A DNA stretch of 64,000 nt from Candidatus Opimibacter iunctus (GCA_016716665.1 JADJVH010000007.1:124001-188000); one strand, 5' to 3'. Counted from the first letter of the stretch, positions 20,975-30,776 are shown. Translations and numbers: made by a program. The notes: generated by a model not told the origin, from the sequence alone.

Positions 20975-22441
20975 CTACTTCCGTTCAAAGACCAGCAACT
21001 TTGGCCCAAATGCCATGACCTGTTGATAGCTGGTATCCATCGCCGGTTTCATAAGATTAGAAGGAGACAGGTTGTTTTTGGTAATAATAAACCTGGGGCT
21101 TTGAGCAAGGATTTTATGCCACTCTTCAGTCTGGCTTATCCCAAGTGCCTGGGAGTTGTCATCACTCCAGATCAGCGAAGGATGTACATATGGAGTAGGA
21201 CTATTGCGCGATGTGAGGTGATAGATGATCTGAGGCGCATTTGCGGTGTAGATGATATCGTCCGGTGCAAGGCGCTCATTGAGGTAGGCAGCAATTTCCC
21301 TGGGGTAATCTGCCTTGTCAATATAATCTGTCTTTTGGAAAACCACATTGACCAGCAGGCCTAATCCCAACAATGGATATCCAATCTTTGGATTCCTGAT
21401 CCAGGCAAAGGCAGGCCCGGGTGTACGGCGTGGGTCGAAGTAACTACCTGCGAGCAAGCTGAAGGGCAACAGGAGCTGGATGAAGTAATGGGGAAATGTC
21501 TTTCCGGGCAGCATGATGATGAATATCACCAGGGCGGTCCATCCCCAGGCCAGAAGAGGCAAGCGCAAGCCTGTCGTACTCCAGTGAACGGAGCAGTATA
21601 TAAATAAAATGGTCACCGGGAATATCCTGCCAATCCCTTCGAGAAAAAAGAGAATATAGCTGGTCCATGGGGGTTTGACAAAATACTGATGGCTAACCTC
21701 GAACGTATAGAAGAGGAATTGTTCCTCCATGCCGAGTTGCCGGTAATACATCCAGACACAAAGGATCGGTATCAGGAAAGCTATTGCCATCAGCGTACAG
21801 CGTAAAAACCAGTAGCCCCATTTTTTTCCTTGCACAACCTGCATCCACAGGAAGAAGAAACCAATTGCCAACGCATCAAAGAGCACGACGTATTTGATCA
21901 TAAAGCCGAGGCCCAGCAAAAATCCCGAAAGCATAAACAGTAGAGGGGATGAATAACGCAAGACCAGGAAAAGGGCTGTCGCGGAAAACAAGGCGAAGAA
22001 TAGTTCGGTATTGGGGGAAACGCCAAAAGTGGTAAACACAGATAGGGTAAAGACATAAATAATCCCTGTTGCTAATGGGCCTGCGTCTGAGACCCGGGTA
22101 GATGTTCCTTTCAGTAATTCGCGATGAGTTAGGTACAGCATCCAACCGGTGAGCGCCACCCACAAGGCCGTCATCACACGGATGGCAATGATGGATTTGC
22201 CAAGGAGCGATTGGAAAGTACCAAAAAGGAGGAAGATCCCGATGGGTTTTGTATCAATCACATCGCGCAGGTAGACCTGCCCTTGCCTGACCGCATCAGC
22301 GATGACGATATAGGTGGACTCGTCGTGGTCCATGACCGATGGAAAGAATGAAAAGAAACGCATCACCAGGGAGAGTCCGGTCAACAAGGAAAGCACCTGG
22401 AATGGGCCCATACCATATGTCCACCTATTCGTTTTCGTCAT
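20975..22441 (-). CDS. Membrane glycosyltransferase, GT39/PMT-like
   Basis: About 488 residues from the ATG at 22441. It has many transmembrane helices and, after the first, the extracytoplasmic acidic motif in FPSVMDHDESTYIVIADAV, followed by RDVIDTKPIGIFLLFG. These are the hallmarks of dolichyl/undecaprenyl-phosphate-sugar dependent transferases (GT39/ArnT-like). The C-terminal 100 residues form a soluble domain (FQKTDYIDKADYPREIAAYL). It would move a sugar from a polyprenyl carrier to a protein or glycan in the periplasm; the acceptor is unknown. It converges with the response regulator and is divergent from the MFS gene. Confidence 0.82.
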   Translation of the reverse strand: MTKTNRWTYGMGPFQVLSLLTGLSLVMRFFSFFPSVMDHDESTYIVIADAVRQGQVYLRDVIDTKPIGIFLLFGTFQSLLGKSIIAIRVMTALWVALTGWMLYLTHRELLKGTSTRVSDAGPLATGIIYVFTLSVFTTFGVSPNTELFFALFSATALFLVLRYSSPLLFMLSGFLLGLGFMIKYVVLFDALAIGFFFLWMQVVQGKKWGYWFLRCTLMAIAFLIPILCVWMYYRQLGMEEQFLFYTFEVSHQYFVKPPWTSYILFFLEGIGRIFPVTILFIYCSVHWSTTGLRLPLLAWGWTALVIFIIMLPGKTFPHYFIQLLLPFSLLAGSYFDPRRTPGPAFAWIRNPKIGYPLLGLGLLVNVVFQKTDYIDKADYPREIAAYLNERLAPDDIIYTANAPQIIYHLTSRNSPTPYVHPSLIWSDDNSQALGISQTEEWHKILAQSPRFIITKNNLSPSNLMKPAMDTSYQQVMAFGPKLLVFERK

Positions 22442-22555
22442 GAAGTCATGAAAGTAGGATACTTGTTTCAAAAGACAGGCATATCAGCACTAAAACATGG
22501 TTTTAACATCCTATTTAGACGAGGTTTACGCTGGATAGTTCCTAATCGCTTATCT

Positions 22556-23884
22556 ATGCATCCAAATCCACAAATGACCACATCCAATAGAAATGTAATG
22601 GAGGACAACGCATCAGTACCTGCCTCATCTACCGGAGAGCACAAACGCCCTGCACCTGTCCCATTTACAGGTTATCAGCGGTTTATTATCGCCTTGCTTG
22701 CCTTTTTGCAATTTACCATCATCCTGGATTTTATGATTATCTCCCCCCTGGGCGATATCCTTTTGAAGACCCTCAGCCTGAGCACATCCCAGTTTGGTTC
22801 GGTCGTTTCAGCTTATGCGATCAGTGCAGGGATTTCCGGGATCATGGCGGCAGGGTTTGCGGACAAGTTTGACCGGAAGAAGCTCCTGCTTTTCTTTTAT
22901 ACTGGCTTTATTGTAGGTACCGCCTTTTGTGCATTGGCCTACAATTATCATACACTTTTGATAGCACGTATTGTCACTGGTTTGTTTGGAGGCGTGGTAG
23001 GTTCTATATCGATGGCCATCATCACCGATGTATTCAGCCTCAACCAGCGGGGTAGGGTGATGGGATTTGTTTCGATGGCATTTGCGGGCAGTCAGATCCT
23101 TGGTGTGCCTATCGGGTTGGTCCTCGCCAATGCATGGGGATGGCATTCCACGTTTATCATGGTGGTCCTGCTGGCCATTTTGATTGGTATTGTGGTGGTC
23201 TTGAAGCTCCGGCCATTGACAGCGCACCTTAAATTGCAGTCCGATAAAAATGCATTCCAGCATTTGTGGCATACGGTCCAAAAAAAGGATTACCGTATAG
23301 GGTTCACAGCGACTACATTACTATCCCTTGGCGGGTTTATGCTCATGCCGTTTACGAGTGCATTCCTGGTCAACAATGTGCTGATCGCCCAGGCGGATCT
23401 TCCGATTGTCTTTTTCTTTACCGGGATATCATCGATGATCATCATGCCCCTTATCGGCAGGATCAGAGACCGTGTAGACAAGTATAAAATATTTGTATTC
23501 GGATCCTGCGTCGCTGCGATCATGGTCCTGGTATACACCAATCTGACACCCATCCCGATCTGGGAAGTGATCATTATCAACATGATCATGTTTATGGGAA
23601 TCATGAGCCGCATGGTACCTGCTTCAGCCCTCACCTCCGCCATCCCTGAAATGTATGATCGCGGTGCATTCATGAGTATCAATTCCTCCCTGCAACAAAT
23701 GGCCGGCGGTGCTGCGGCTATGTTTGCAGGCTTCGTCGTCGTGCAGCAATCGGAGAGCAGCCCTATCCAGCATTTCAATATCCTGGGTTATGTGATGGTG
23801 GTCATCATGGCACTCTGTGTAGTGCTCATGTACAGGGTGAGCCGGATGGTCAAGCGTCGTGCAGTGAATCTTGCAGCCCGTTAA
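22556..23884 (+). CDS. MFS transporter
   Basis: 442 residues from the ATG at 22556. The frame is open back to 22448, but that would overlap the divergent glycosyltransferase start. After a polar N-terminus there are about 12 transmembrane helices. The loop 2-3 signature GFADKFDRKKLLLFFYTGF is typical of the major facilitator superfamily, with a second weaker one (IGRIRDRVDKYKIFVFG). It resembles drug/arabinose-type (DHA1) exporters, e.g. SQFGSVVSAYAISAGISGIM. The substrate is unknown. Confidence 0.85.
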   Translation: MHPNPQMTTSNRNVMEDNASVPASSTGEHKRPAPVPFTGYQRFIIALLAFLQFTIILDFMIISPLGDILLKTLSLSTSQFGSVVSAYAISAGISGIMAAGFADKFDRKKLLLFFYTGFIVGTAFCALAYNYHTLLIARIVTGLFGGVVGSISMAIITDVFSLNQRGRVMGFVSMAFAGSQILGVPIGLVLANAWGWHSTFIMVVLLAILIGIVVVLKLRPLTAHLKLQSDKNAFQHLWHTVQKKDYRIGFTATTLLSLGGFMLMPFTSAFLVNNVLIAQADLPIVFFFTGISSMIIMPLIGRIRDRVDKYKIFVFGSCVAAIMVLVYTNLTPIPIWEVIIINMIMFMGIMSRMVPASALTSAIPEMYDRGAFMSINSSLQQMAGGAAAMFAGFVVVQQSESSPIQHFNILGYVMVVIMALCVVLMYRVSRMVKRRAVNLAAR

Positions 23885-24047
23885 GCCCCATCGTCCGTAA
23901 GGACTCCCCCCTGTGTGCTGCGCAACCCCGGGGTAAATCACTTCCAGGCTGTGTGAAGTTGATCCCTGAGCTTGTAGAAGGGGACAGAGCGGAGTAATAT
24001 AATTTTCCCCTAATTTAGTCTTCAGTTGAAAACAAAATCTAGGGTAA

Positions 24048-25169
24048 ATGGCTTCACCAGGAGAGAGCAGGCCCGCTATCCTTGCGGGTCTGGCAGATTA
24101 TCATGGCCGGACTATGATCCGGCTGGAATTCCAATATGACACAACCATTATCGCAGAGATTAAAGCTATTCGGGGTAGGGTATGGAGTCCAATGCACAAA
24201 TCTTGGTATGTGCCGGATACCGGAGATAACAGGCGGCGATTCGGTATCTCAGATTTTGAGATGCCACCTAACCTCGTCAACGAGGCGATACCAGTGGTGC
24301 AGTATCAATCCGTGTGTCAATCATTGATGGACAGGATGCGGGAGAAGATCATACTCAAGGCATTAAGCCCTCATACACTTAAAAGCTACATGAACCATAT
24401 CAAGGTCTACCTGGCGGAAATAGGAAAAACCGTCAATCCGATGGATATGACCAAGGCTGATATTGAGCGATACCTCCTCAAGCGCCATGAGCAAAATCCT
24501 TCAAGTGAGAGTAATCGAAACAGTCATATCAACGCTATCAAATTTCTTTATGAGCACGTGCTTGGTCGTGAGCGTATGCTGTTTTACCTGACGCGGCCTG
24601 AGAAACCCCAACAGTTGCCTAAAGTGCTAGGTGAGCATGAGTTGGAGCGGATGTTTCGATCCGTCCCGAACTTAAAGCATAAAACCATTCTGCTCACAGC
24701 CTTTAGTTGTGGATTGCGTGTAAGCGAAGTGACCAGACTAAGGGTCAGGGATATTGACATGGAACGTTTACAGGTTTTTATAGAACGTTCGAAAGGGAAG
24801 AAGGATCGCTATGTGATGCTAAGCCCAGTACTGAAGGATGTCCTATCCAGGTATATTTCCATTTATAAACGTAGTCCAGCGGATTATCTTTTTGAAGGCC
24901 AGGAACCAGGAACGCCTTATGGGACCCGGAGTGCCCAGATCATTTTCAACCGTGCGGTAAAGGCTGCTGGGATCCAAAAGGATGTGACCTTTCATGCGCT
25001 GAGACACAGTTTTGCAACTCATCTGCTGGAAAAGGGGGTGGATATCAAATATATTAAGGATTTGTTGGGGCATTTTGACATCAAGACTACAGAGCGGTAT
25101 CTTCATGTGGCTCGTGAGAAGCTGGTGGTCATTCAGAGTCCGCTGGACTATCTGGATCCGAGTATTTAA
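24048..25169 (+). CDS. Tyrosine recombinase, candidate integron-type integrase without IntI patch
   Basis: 373 residues. An extra N-terminal module (about 20-75, VWSPMHKSWYVPDTGDNRRR) is followed by a SAM-like core-binding domain (about 90-180) and the catalytic domain. Catalytic residues are R224 (CGLRVSE), K249 (RSKGKKDR), H316 and R319 (FHALRHSFATH), H342 (LLGHFD) and Y351 (ERYLHV). The tail VIQSPLDYL resembles the IntI ending VRSPLD-L. Only about 67 residues separate K249 and H316, as in XerD, so the IntI-specific insertion is absent. It lies 104 bp before the first cassette of the attC-like array and points the same way. It is the obvious candidate to move those cassettes, but it may be an unrelated Bacteroidota Xer-like recombinase. 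Confidence 0.85.
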   Translation: MASPGESRPAILAGLADYHGRTMIRLEFQYDTTIIAEIKAIRGRVWSPMHKSWYVPDTGDNRRRFGISDFEMPPNLVNEAIPVVQYQSVCQSLMDRMREKIILKALSPHTLKSYMNHIKVYLAEIGKTVNPMDMTKADIERYLLKRHEQNPSSESNRNSHINAIKFLYEHVLGRERMLFYLTRPEKPQQLPKVLGEHELERMFRSVPNLKHKTILLTAFSCGLRVSEVTRLRVRDIDMERLQVFIERSKGKKDRYVMLSPVLKDVLSRYISIYKRSPADYLFEGQEPGTPYGTRSAQIIFNRAVKAAGIQKDVTFHALRHSFATHLLEKGVDIKYIKDLLGHFDIKTTERYLHVAREKLVVIQSPLDYLDPSI

Positions 25170-25187
25170 AAAGCGAAAGTTTGGATA

Positions 25188-25279
25188 TACGAAACGAATA
25201 TTTTACAAAACGAACCATTAATCTTTTGATTTTCAATGGGAATCCCTTAAATTCACGCTGGTATATAACCATGTTAGGT
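25188..25279 (+). other. Candidate attI site and integrase-binding direct repeats
   Basis: The segment between the recombinase and the first cassette. GTTAGGT at 25273-25279 fits the GTTRRRY core and is exactly complementary to the ACCTAAC that ends cassette 1 at 25698. Two direct repeats lie upstream: TACGAAACGAATA (25188) and TACAAAACGAACCA (25204), 16 bp apart, which could be recombinase-binding sites as in known attI sites. The direct repeats are the weaker part of this call. Confidence 0.55.
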
Positions 25280-25304
25280 GCAAGCAAAGTGAGCTACACA
25301 AACA

Positions 25305-25703
25305 ATGACAGCAATCGCAGAAAACAACATTTACGGGTTCTTTGCAAGCTTATATTGTGACGAAACAGAACAAGAAATGGTAAAATCATTCTTGTGGTCT
25401 GAGAATGGGTTAAAAGAAAAATTGAAGCCTCTTAAATGGTATAATTATGGAGAGGATTTCCATCTTATTTTATTCCAATTTTATGTCAATCCACCGGTTA
25501 GCCTGCACGGAACATTGAGAGAAATTGAAAATTATAGAAGGAAAGAAAAGAGTATTGGAGTTCCAATAGTACTTGACAAAGCTAATTTCTTTAACTTAAA
25601 TGAAGACGGGAAATATGCTTGCATGCAAGCAATAATCCTGGACAGATTGATACGCATAAATTGCTTTCAGAAGATGAGCACCCATAAGAATGCCAGCACC
25701 TAA
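25305..25703 (+). CDS. Cassette 1: hypothetical protein
   Basis: 132 residues with no signal peptide and no family recognised. The sequence looks like a folded cytoplasmic protein (FHLILFQFYVNPPVSLHGTL, IGVPIVLDKANFF). Its stop codon lies inside the attC core ACCTAAC, so the last residues (MSTHKNAST) come from or abut the site. It is A+T rich compared with the flanking chromosome, like the other cassettes. Confidence 0.65.
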   Translation: MTAIAENNIYGFFASLYCDETEQEMVKSFLWSENGLKEKLKPLKWYNYGEDFHLILFQFYVNPPVSLHGTLREIENYRRKEKSIGVPIVLDKANFFNLNEDGKYACMQAIILDRLIRINCFQKMSTHKNAST

Positions 25704-25825
25704 CATCGGATGCTCATAAGCAGGGCTATCTACATTGATATTGAAAACGTAAATTTGGAGAAACGAACCCCGGAGACAGGCCCAAAGTCAGTCGGCCTGC
25801 CTACGAGCACCCTCGTTCGTTATGC
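25698..25825 (+). repeat. attC-like site 1 (class A)
   Basis: ACCTAAC ... GTTATGC, 128 bp. The arms ATCGGATGCTCATAAGCAGG and CCTGCCTACGAGCACCC are imperfect inverted repeats around a variable centre. The left core is complementary to GTTAGGT at 25273. Confidence 0.8.
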
Positions 25826-25933
25826 GACACTTATGACAACTGCCTTAGTATGAATTTGGATCAATCTAATTAGTTTTATATCCATTCGATTTCATTTATT
25901 AAGCTATGAAGTTCTGGTATTAAATATTTACAG

Positions 25934-27839
25934 ATGAAAATGCCTCACGTTAAGTTTATTATACTAGTTTTTATTTTACAGGGCTCATACAGCGAAATAT
26001 CAGGACAAAATCTTATCTCCAATCCAAGCTTTGAACAAAACAAACAGCTTACAAGAAATAATGGCCTAAGTGTATCCTCAGCATTTTCCAACGTACCTGG
26101 CTGGAAGTTGCTTGGTTTTCAATCCTTCTATTGTCATTGCAAAGCCAAACCGGACAACTGGGAATTTTCAACGTGCAGATCTCATCTCTATTCTCCTAAA
26201 TCGGGATGCGCCATGATCAAAATGGTGTATGAGGAAAACGGCTATTCTGATCCGGACTTGAATTCAGAGGTTAGGCTTCCGGGTATTACCAGTTACCTTG
26301 AAAGCAAATTGACAGCACCCCTTGAAGTTGGATCGGTATACGAAATGAGTTTCTGGGTATATTTTCCTGAGGACTCAATCGTTGAAACCAGCATCCTGTC
26401 AAATATTGGTTTTTTACCTTCCCTTCATCTAATTGAAATGAGCTCTAATAATATGCTCAATGTTCCAAAATTATTTCACGACACCATTCCGCAAGGTCAA
26501 TGGTTTCAAATCAAGAAATATATACGGGCTCTTTGTCCTTTAGAGTATATTGTCATTGGGGCATTTAGGAATGATTATTTTCCTATAGTCCATAGGGAAA
26601 CTAATTCTCACTACCAATTCTATTTTGTTGATGATGTCAAAGTGGAAAAAATCAAAGAAGATACCTTAGACGCCGCAATTATCCCAACACCTTTCTGCAA
26701 ATTCTATGAAGATGAACAAACACGACTAGAAGTACCTCTTCAGAAAAACATATCAATTCGTTTTTCTTCAAATTCCTACACTATTTCTTCTGATCAACAG
26801 TTAGTCCTGGATTCATTTATCAATGCCATTGATGAAAGATGGAAGCCAGTATATAGTGTAGTTGGTCATACAGATGATATCGGAGATGGAAATGATTCGC
26901 TATCCCTAAACCGGGCTTTCGCAACAAAATCATACATTCAGCAAAAACTTCGTGTTCCTGATTTCAGGATGATCACATTTGGAGTAGGGAGTTCGTATCC
27001 GGTAGGTAGTAACTATTCTGAAATGGGACGTTCTGAAAACAGACGTGCAACAGTGACTGTAACGTCCCTTTCCAAAACTATGGCCTATTACAGGCAGTGC
27101 CTTGAACTGGCCAATAAAGGGAATCACACTCAAGCAATTTCAGCATTGAAACAATGGATTAGAACTGCAAAATATTATGAAGTAATATTTTCTCTCTTTG
27201 ATTACCGTTTAGATTCGCTTAGAAATACTCCAGGATGGACAGGGATTTTGGAAGAGGTAAAAAAGCAAATATAGGCGGCACTACGCTTCTAAAGACGCAT
27301 TTTACCTTGATTCGCTTACGTGCGAAGATCAACGCTACAGGACACTTGAATTGTCCATACTTGGTCTGTCTGGATTCTTTAAGGCTTATGAAACATTCAA
27401 TTTTAAATTTTACACCATTGACGAAAACAGACTTATTGATTTCGATACTAAAAATTTCAACATGCTTACAGACTATCTAAATCAGAATGCATTCCCAAGA
27501 ATTTCTGATATTGGCAGACGTAATGTTGAAGGGCTGATTTATATTCTTATTCATGCTGAAGATACTGCCTCAATGATTAAATATATCCCCATTCTTAAAG
27601 AAAGGTGCCTTGAAGGTGAAGCTGAATGGAACACATGGGCAATGTTGTATGACAAGCTTAGATTGCTTCAAAATCTACCACAACTGTATGGCATGCAAAG
27701 TGTCTTCATTGATCCTGAAAGGACTCAACTTCAGCTTTATAAGATTGATGACATCAATGCAGTTAATGGACGTAGACGTGTTATTGGATTAGAACCAATT
27801 TTGGATCCAGAAACGATTACTTTTATTATGAAGGATTAG
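25934..27839 (+). CDS. Cassette 2: secreted OmpA-like protein fused to DUF6624-like domain, frameshifted
   Basis: About 634 residues when joined. A signal peptide (to EISGQ) precedes a carbohydrate-binding-like N-terminal module (NLISNPSFEQ ... VPGWKLLGF) and an OmpA C-terminal domain (VVGHTDDIGDGNDSLSLNRA; GRSENRRATVTV). The first frame stops at 27274. The following frame is open from just before and carries SKYRRHYASKDAFYLDSLTC, then LIYILIHAEDTASMIKYIPIL and LPQLYGMQSVF, typical of DUF6624. The A6 run at 27259-27264 would need five A to join them. An alternative is two genes, the second from TTG at 27351, but the coding-like sequence upstream of that codon argues for one. It is a periplasmic or outer-membrane protein that may bind peptidoglycan. 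Confidence 0.72.
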
Positions 27840-27918
27840 AACCTCGCTGATGCCTTCCCTATATTGTGCAATTGAGAAGTTTCGTTACCAATGGAACATT
27901 TGCAAAGAAAAAGGGATC

Positions 27919-28044
27919 GCATAACATCGGCTACAGGCAATGGCGGATAAGAGTTAGCGAAATGATTAGTACCTTGAAATTGATTACTAGAGCTCGACAG
28001 ACAAGTGCATTGAGTCGCCACTGCCCGTAGCCCGGTCGTTAGCA
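27919..28044 (+). repeat. attC-like site 2
   Basis: GCATAAC ... GTTAGCA, 126 bp, with arms ATCGGCTACAGGCAATGGCG and CGCCACTGCCCGTAGCCC. The left core is the exact complement of GTTATGC that opens cassette 2. Confidence 0.8.
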
Positions 28045-28064
28045 GTAATTTTAAACAGAACATA

Positions 28065-28854
28065 GTGAAACATAATATATATCAAATTGACGCATTTACG
28101 GACACAATTTTTGGAGGAAATCCTGCTTGTGTTGTGCCACTTGACAATTGGTTGTCAGACGAAATCTTGTTGAAAATAGCAAAAGAAAACGCAGTTGCTG
28201 AAACTGCTTTTTTTGTTGACAAAGGAGAAAAAATCCATTTACGATGGTTTACGCCTGAAATTGAAATGGATTTGTGCGGTCACGCTACACTTGCAACTGC
28301 TCATAGTTTAGCGACAATTCTTGACTATAAGAAAGATAAAATTGTGTTTGAAACTTTAAGTGGCGACTTAATTGTCAAAATTGAAAATGGAAAATATAAA
28401 ATGAACTTCCCATCAAGAATGCCTATTGTCGACATCTTACCACCGACAATTTCAAAATCCTTAAATATTCAACCGAAAGAAATTTTGAAATCAAGAGACT
28501 ATGTTTTGGTGTATGAAAATGAAACAGAAGTTAGAAACATAAAAATTGACAGACAATTATTCGACCAAATAAATATTGACCCAGGAGGTGTAATTGTAAC
28601 AGCAATTGGAGACAATTGCGATTTCATTTCAAGATTTTTCACACCGCAAGCATCAATTTTAGAAGACCCTGTAACAGGTTCTGCACATTGTTCTTTAATT
28701 CCATTTTGGGCTAAAAGACTAAATAAAAAAGAACTTTATGCTCAACAAGTTTCTGAACGATTGGGCAAGGTTGTATTGTGAAGACAAAGGAGACCGAGTG
28801 ATTATTAGTGGACAAGCAAAAACATATTCAATTGGAGAATTTTGGACAGAATAA
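28065..28854 (+). CDS. Cassette 3: PhzF-family isomerase-like protein, copy 1, frameshifted at the end
   Basis: Starts with GTG at 28065 and is about 262 residues when joined. PhzF features are clear: YQIDAFTDTIFGGNPACVV, AVAETAFFV with the conserved glutamate, DLCGHATLATAH, SRFFTPQASILEDPVTGSAH. The frame ends early at 28781 because of an extra G at 28769-28770. The second copy reads KLYCEDKGDRVIISGQAKTY, SIGEFWTE at this place, and the same sequence is present here in the other frame to 28854. PhzF-like proteins are cytoplasmic isomerases related to diaminopimelate epimerase; the substrate is unknown. Confidence 0.82.
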
Positions 28855-28860
28855 AACTAC

Positions 28861-28992
28861 TGCTAACAGCACCTACCCAAAAGGCGGGGGTTCGTGTTCC
28901 AAAGACAGTTTTGTGGTTAAACAAACATTAGTTTTTCAAATCAAGTTTTGTGGTAAAAGTCCCGCCCTTCGGGTAGCTGCAAAACGTTATGT
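28861..28992 (+). repeat. attC-like site 3 (class D)
   Basis: TGCTAAC ... GTTATGT, 132 bp, with arms GCACCTACCCAAAAGGCGGG and CCCGCCCTTCGGGTAGCTGC. The extended left core ACTGCTAAC complements the GTTAGCAGT that opens cassette 3. Confidence 0.8.
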
Positions 28993-29055
28993 GACATTTA
29001 AGGAGTTGTCACTATGAATGCAAACCTAGAATGTTCGTAGTAAATGAGGATTCAC

Positions 29056-29595
29056 ATGAATAATCTATTTAGTAGGCTTTTACTTCTTTCAGTTGCCTTT
29101 ATTCTCAACTGCAGTTCATCATTTGGCCCTCTTGTAATAGAGTATAGAAATTTGAAAATTGAGTTTAGCAATTTGGATGATAATGACTATTCCTTTGTGA
29201 ATTCTCCGGATAGAGGTGAATTCGTATATGAAAACAAAAGACAGAATATCGGACTTTTAGCAGTTTATTATCCCATTGATCATTGTATGAGCGATTATAA
29301 GGATTTTGATGTCTTACTTAGCCTTCAAAAGAACTTGAATGAAGAAAATAATGTACTTGTCTTTCACCTAAATAGCACTTATGAGGCTGATTTGATAAAG
29401 GAGGAAATCATAAAAGTATACCCATTAGATGCCACAGATAAACCAAATTTTCATAGAATTGAATACTGGTACTCAGAGTGCCGATCGGATAATAGGGTTT
29501 TTATTAATTTCAACTATAAGTCAGAAAATTTCGATTTGATGAGGATTCTAACTGAAATTAAGGACTTTAGATCTTTTAAGATTGAAAGAGCATAG
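29056..29595 (+). CDS. Cassette 4: putative lipoprotein
   Basis: 179 residues from the ATG at 29056; an ATG four codons earlier at 29044 is possible. The hydrophobic leader ends in a lipobox-like FILNC followed by SSS, so it is probably a lipoprotein. The rest is a single domain of about 150 residues (VIEYRNLKIEFSNLDD; RVFINFNYKS) with three more cysteines. No family recognised. Confidence 0.6.
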   Translation: MNNLFSRLLLLSVAFILNCSSSFGPLVIEYRNLKIEFSNLDDNDYSFVNSPDRGEFVYENKRQNIGLLAVYYPIDHCMSDYKDFDVLLSLQKNLNEENNVLVFHLNSTYEADLIKEEIIKVYPLDATDKPNFHRIEYWYSECRSDNRVFINFNYKSENFDLMRILTEIKDFRSFKIERA

Positions 29596-29634
29596 TCTTA
29601 TCAAGGGTACAAGTCATAAAAGGAATATAGCCTC

Positions 29635-29760
29635 ACATAACATATGCTACCCTCCAGCAGGGACAACTACACAGAAAATGATATCCTTATATTTGAAAGA
29701 ACACGCTCAGGTACAGATTTTCGGTAGTCATCCTGCCGACGGGTAGCCTGGACGTTATAC
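29635..29760 (+). repeat. attC-like site 4 (class B)
   Basis: ACATAAC ... GTTATAC, 126 bp, with arms ATATGCTACCCTCCAGCAGG and CCTGCCGACGGGTAGCC. CACATAAC complements GTTATGTG at the start of cassette 4. Confidence 0.8.
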
Positions 29761-29839
29761 AATGCTAATATTTGAGCTCCGTATACTTCATTAGGGCAAT
29801 ACCTACGTTAATGTTTGATAACCCGCAAATACTAAACTT

Positions 29840-30514
29840 ATGAAAAACCTGAAATTTTTAGTTTTCTGCTTTCTCCTCCATTTCACTACGAACAATTTAT
29901 GTTTTGGTCAGGCATTTTCACCTATTGATCCTCAGCATGTTGGATTCGACAACTCCTCAGCTTGCGTAAAAGGTGAATTTGAGCTAGTAGTAAGTGGTCC
30001 AATGAGTGGGAATGATGGCATGCCACTTGGAGGCTATATAGTTAATGGAACCCAGAAGAAGGATTGGGTTAACCCTGATGATTACGAGGGAGATTTTTCG
30101 GAAGAGAATGGCATTTTTGGACGTACATTATTGGGGCAAATGGTTTTGATGCCTTATAGAGAATTCATTAAGAAACCCCATATCCCATTTGAGTGGGCAT
30201 TTCAAAACGGGAAAATTCTCGTTTTGGATGGAAAGAATATGCAAAAATCTGAAGGAGAGCCTGGGATGTATTCAGCTATAGGATTTCGGGAGGATGGATC
30301 TTTGACCATCTTTATTGCGACGTCTGATCCGGTGACTCCGAAGGAAATGGCTGAGGAAATTATCAACTTAAATTCCTTTTGCCGTAATGCGATCCTCCTT
30401 GATGAAGAATCTGGATACTCCACGATAACGGAAACAATTAAGAATAAGGATTTTAAATCCCAGAATATCAAACTTCACCTAAAAGGGTATGCGTACGGTA
30501 TAACAATGCCATAA
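29840..30514 (+). CDS. Cassette 5: secreted protein, weakly like phosphodiester glycosidases
   Basis: 224 residues. Signal peptide MKNLKFLVFCFLLHFTTNN to CFGQ. The C-terminal half (YSAIGFREDGSLTIFIATSD, TPKEMAEEIINLNSFCRNAI, LLDEESGYSTI) resembles the end of phosphodiester glycosidases of the NAGPA/DUF2233 type, where a conserved LDGGGSS loop is found. Here that loop reads LDEESGYS, so activity is doubtful. The family link is a pattern judgement only. Confidence 0.6.
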   Translation: MKNLKFLVFCFLLHFTTNNLCFGQAFSPIDPQHVGFDNSSACVKGEFELVVSGPMSGNDGMPLGGYIVNGTQKKDWVNPDDYEGDFSEENGIFGRTLLGQMVLMPYREFIKKPHIPFEWAFQNGKILVLDGKNMQKSEGEPGMYSAIGFREDGSLTIFIATSDPVTPKEMAEEIINLNSFCRNAILLDEESGYSTITETIKNKDFKSQNIKLHLKGYAYGITMP

Positions 30515-30541
30515 GTAACATTTGATTCAGGCTTTAGCATC

Positions 30542-30666
30542 GTATAACATTAGCTTCACACCATGGCGGAAATAATTGGACTCGATACTTTGGCCCTTGA
30601 ATCAGATTTCACTATCTTGAAGATGAAATCCTAGAGCGCCACGTCGTGAAGCCCGGGTCGTTATAC
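30542..30666 (+). repeat. attC-like site 5 (class C)
   Basis: GTATAAC ... GTTATAC, 125 bp, with arms TTAGCTTCACACCATGGCGG and GCGCCACGTCGTGAAGCCC. The left core complements the start of cassette 5. It is nearly identical to site 6. Confidence 0.8.
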
Positions 30667-30776
30667 TCTGATGGGGAATTAATTTATAAAATCTGGAGAA
30701 GAAAATTATCCAAGTTGAGATACTTTCCGTCGCTGGGTAAGAAAAAAAAGGTCTTTATTATCCAAAAAACCATCAT

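Noticed and set aside
20966..21364. Plus-strand 132-residue ORF
   Set aside because: It lies entirely antisense inside the GT39-type glycosyltransferase gene and shows no protein-like pattern.
24048..25169. Housekeeping XerC/XerD or a prophage integrase
   Set aside because: Not excluded, but there are no phage genes or tRNA attachment site, and the position directly before a GTTAGGT junction favours an array-linked role.
28861..29017. Short ORFs across attC sites 3 and 7 (69 and 60 residues)
   Set aside because: They span the PhzF 3' end and the attC site in a shifted frame and arise from the repeat itself.
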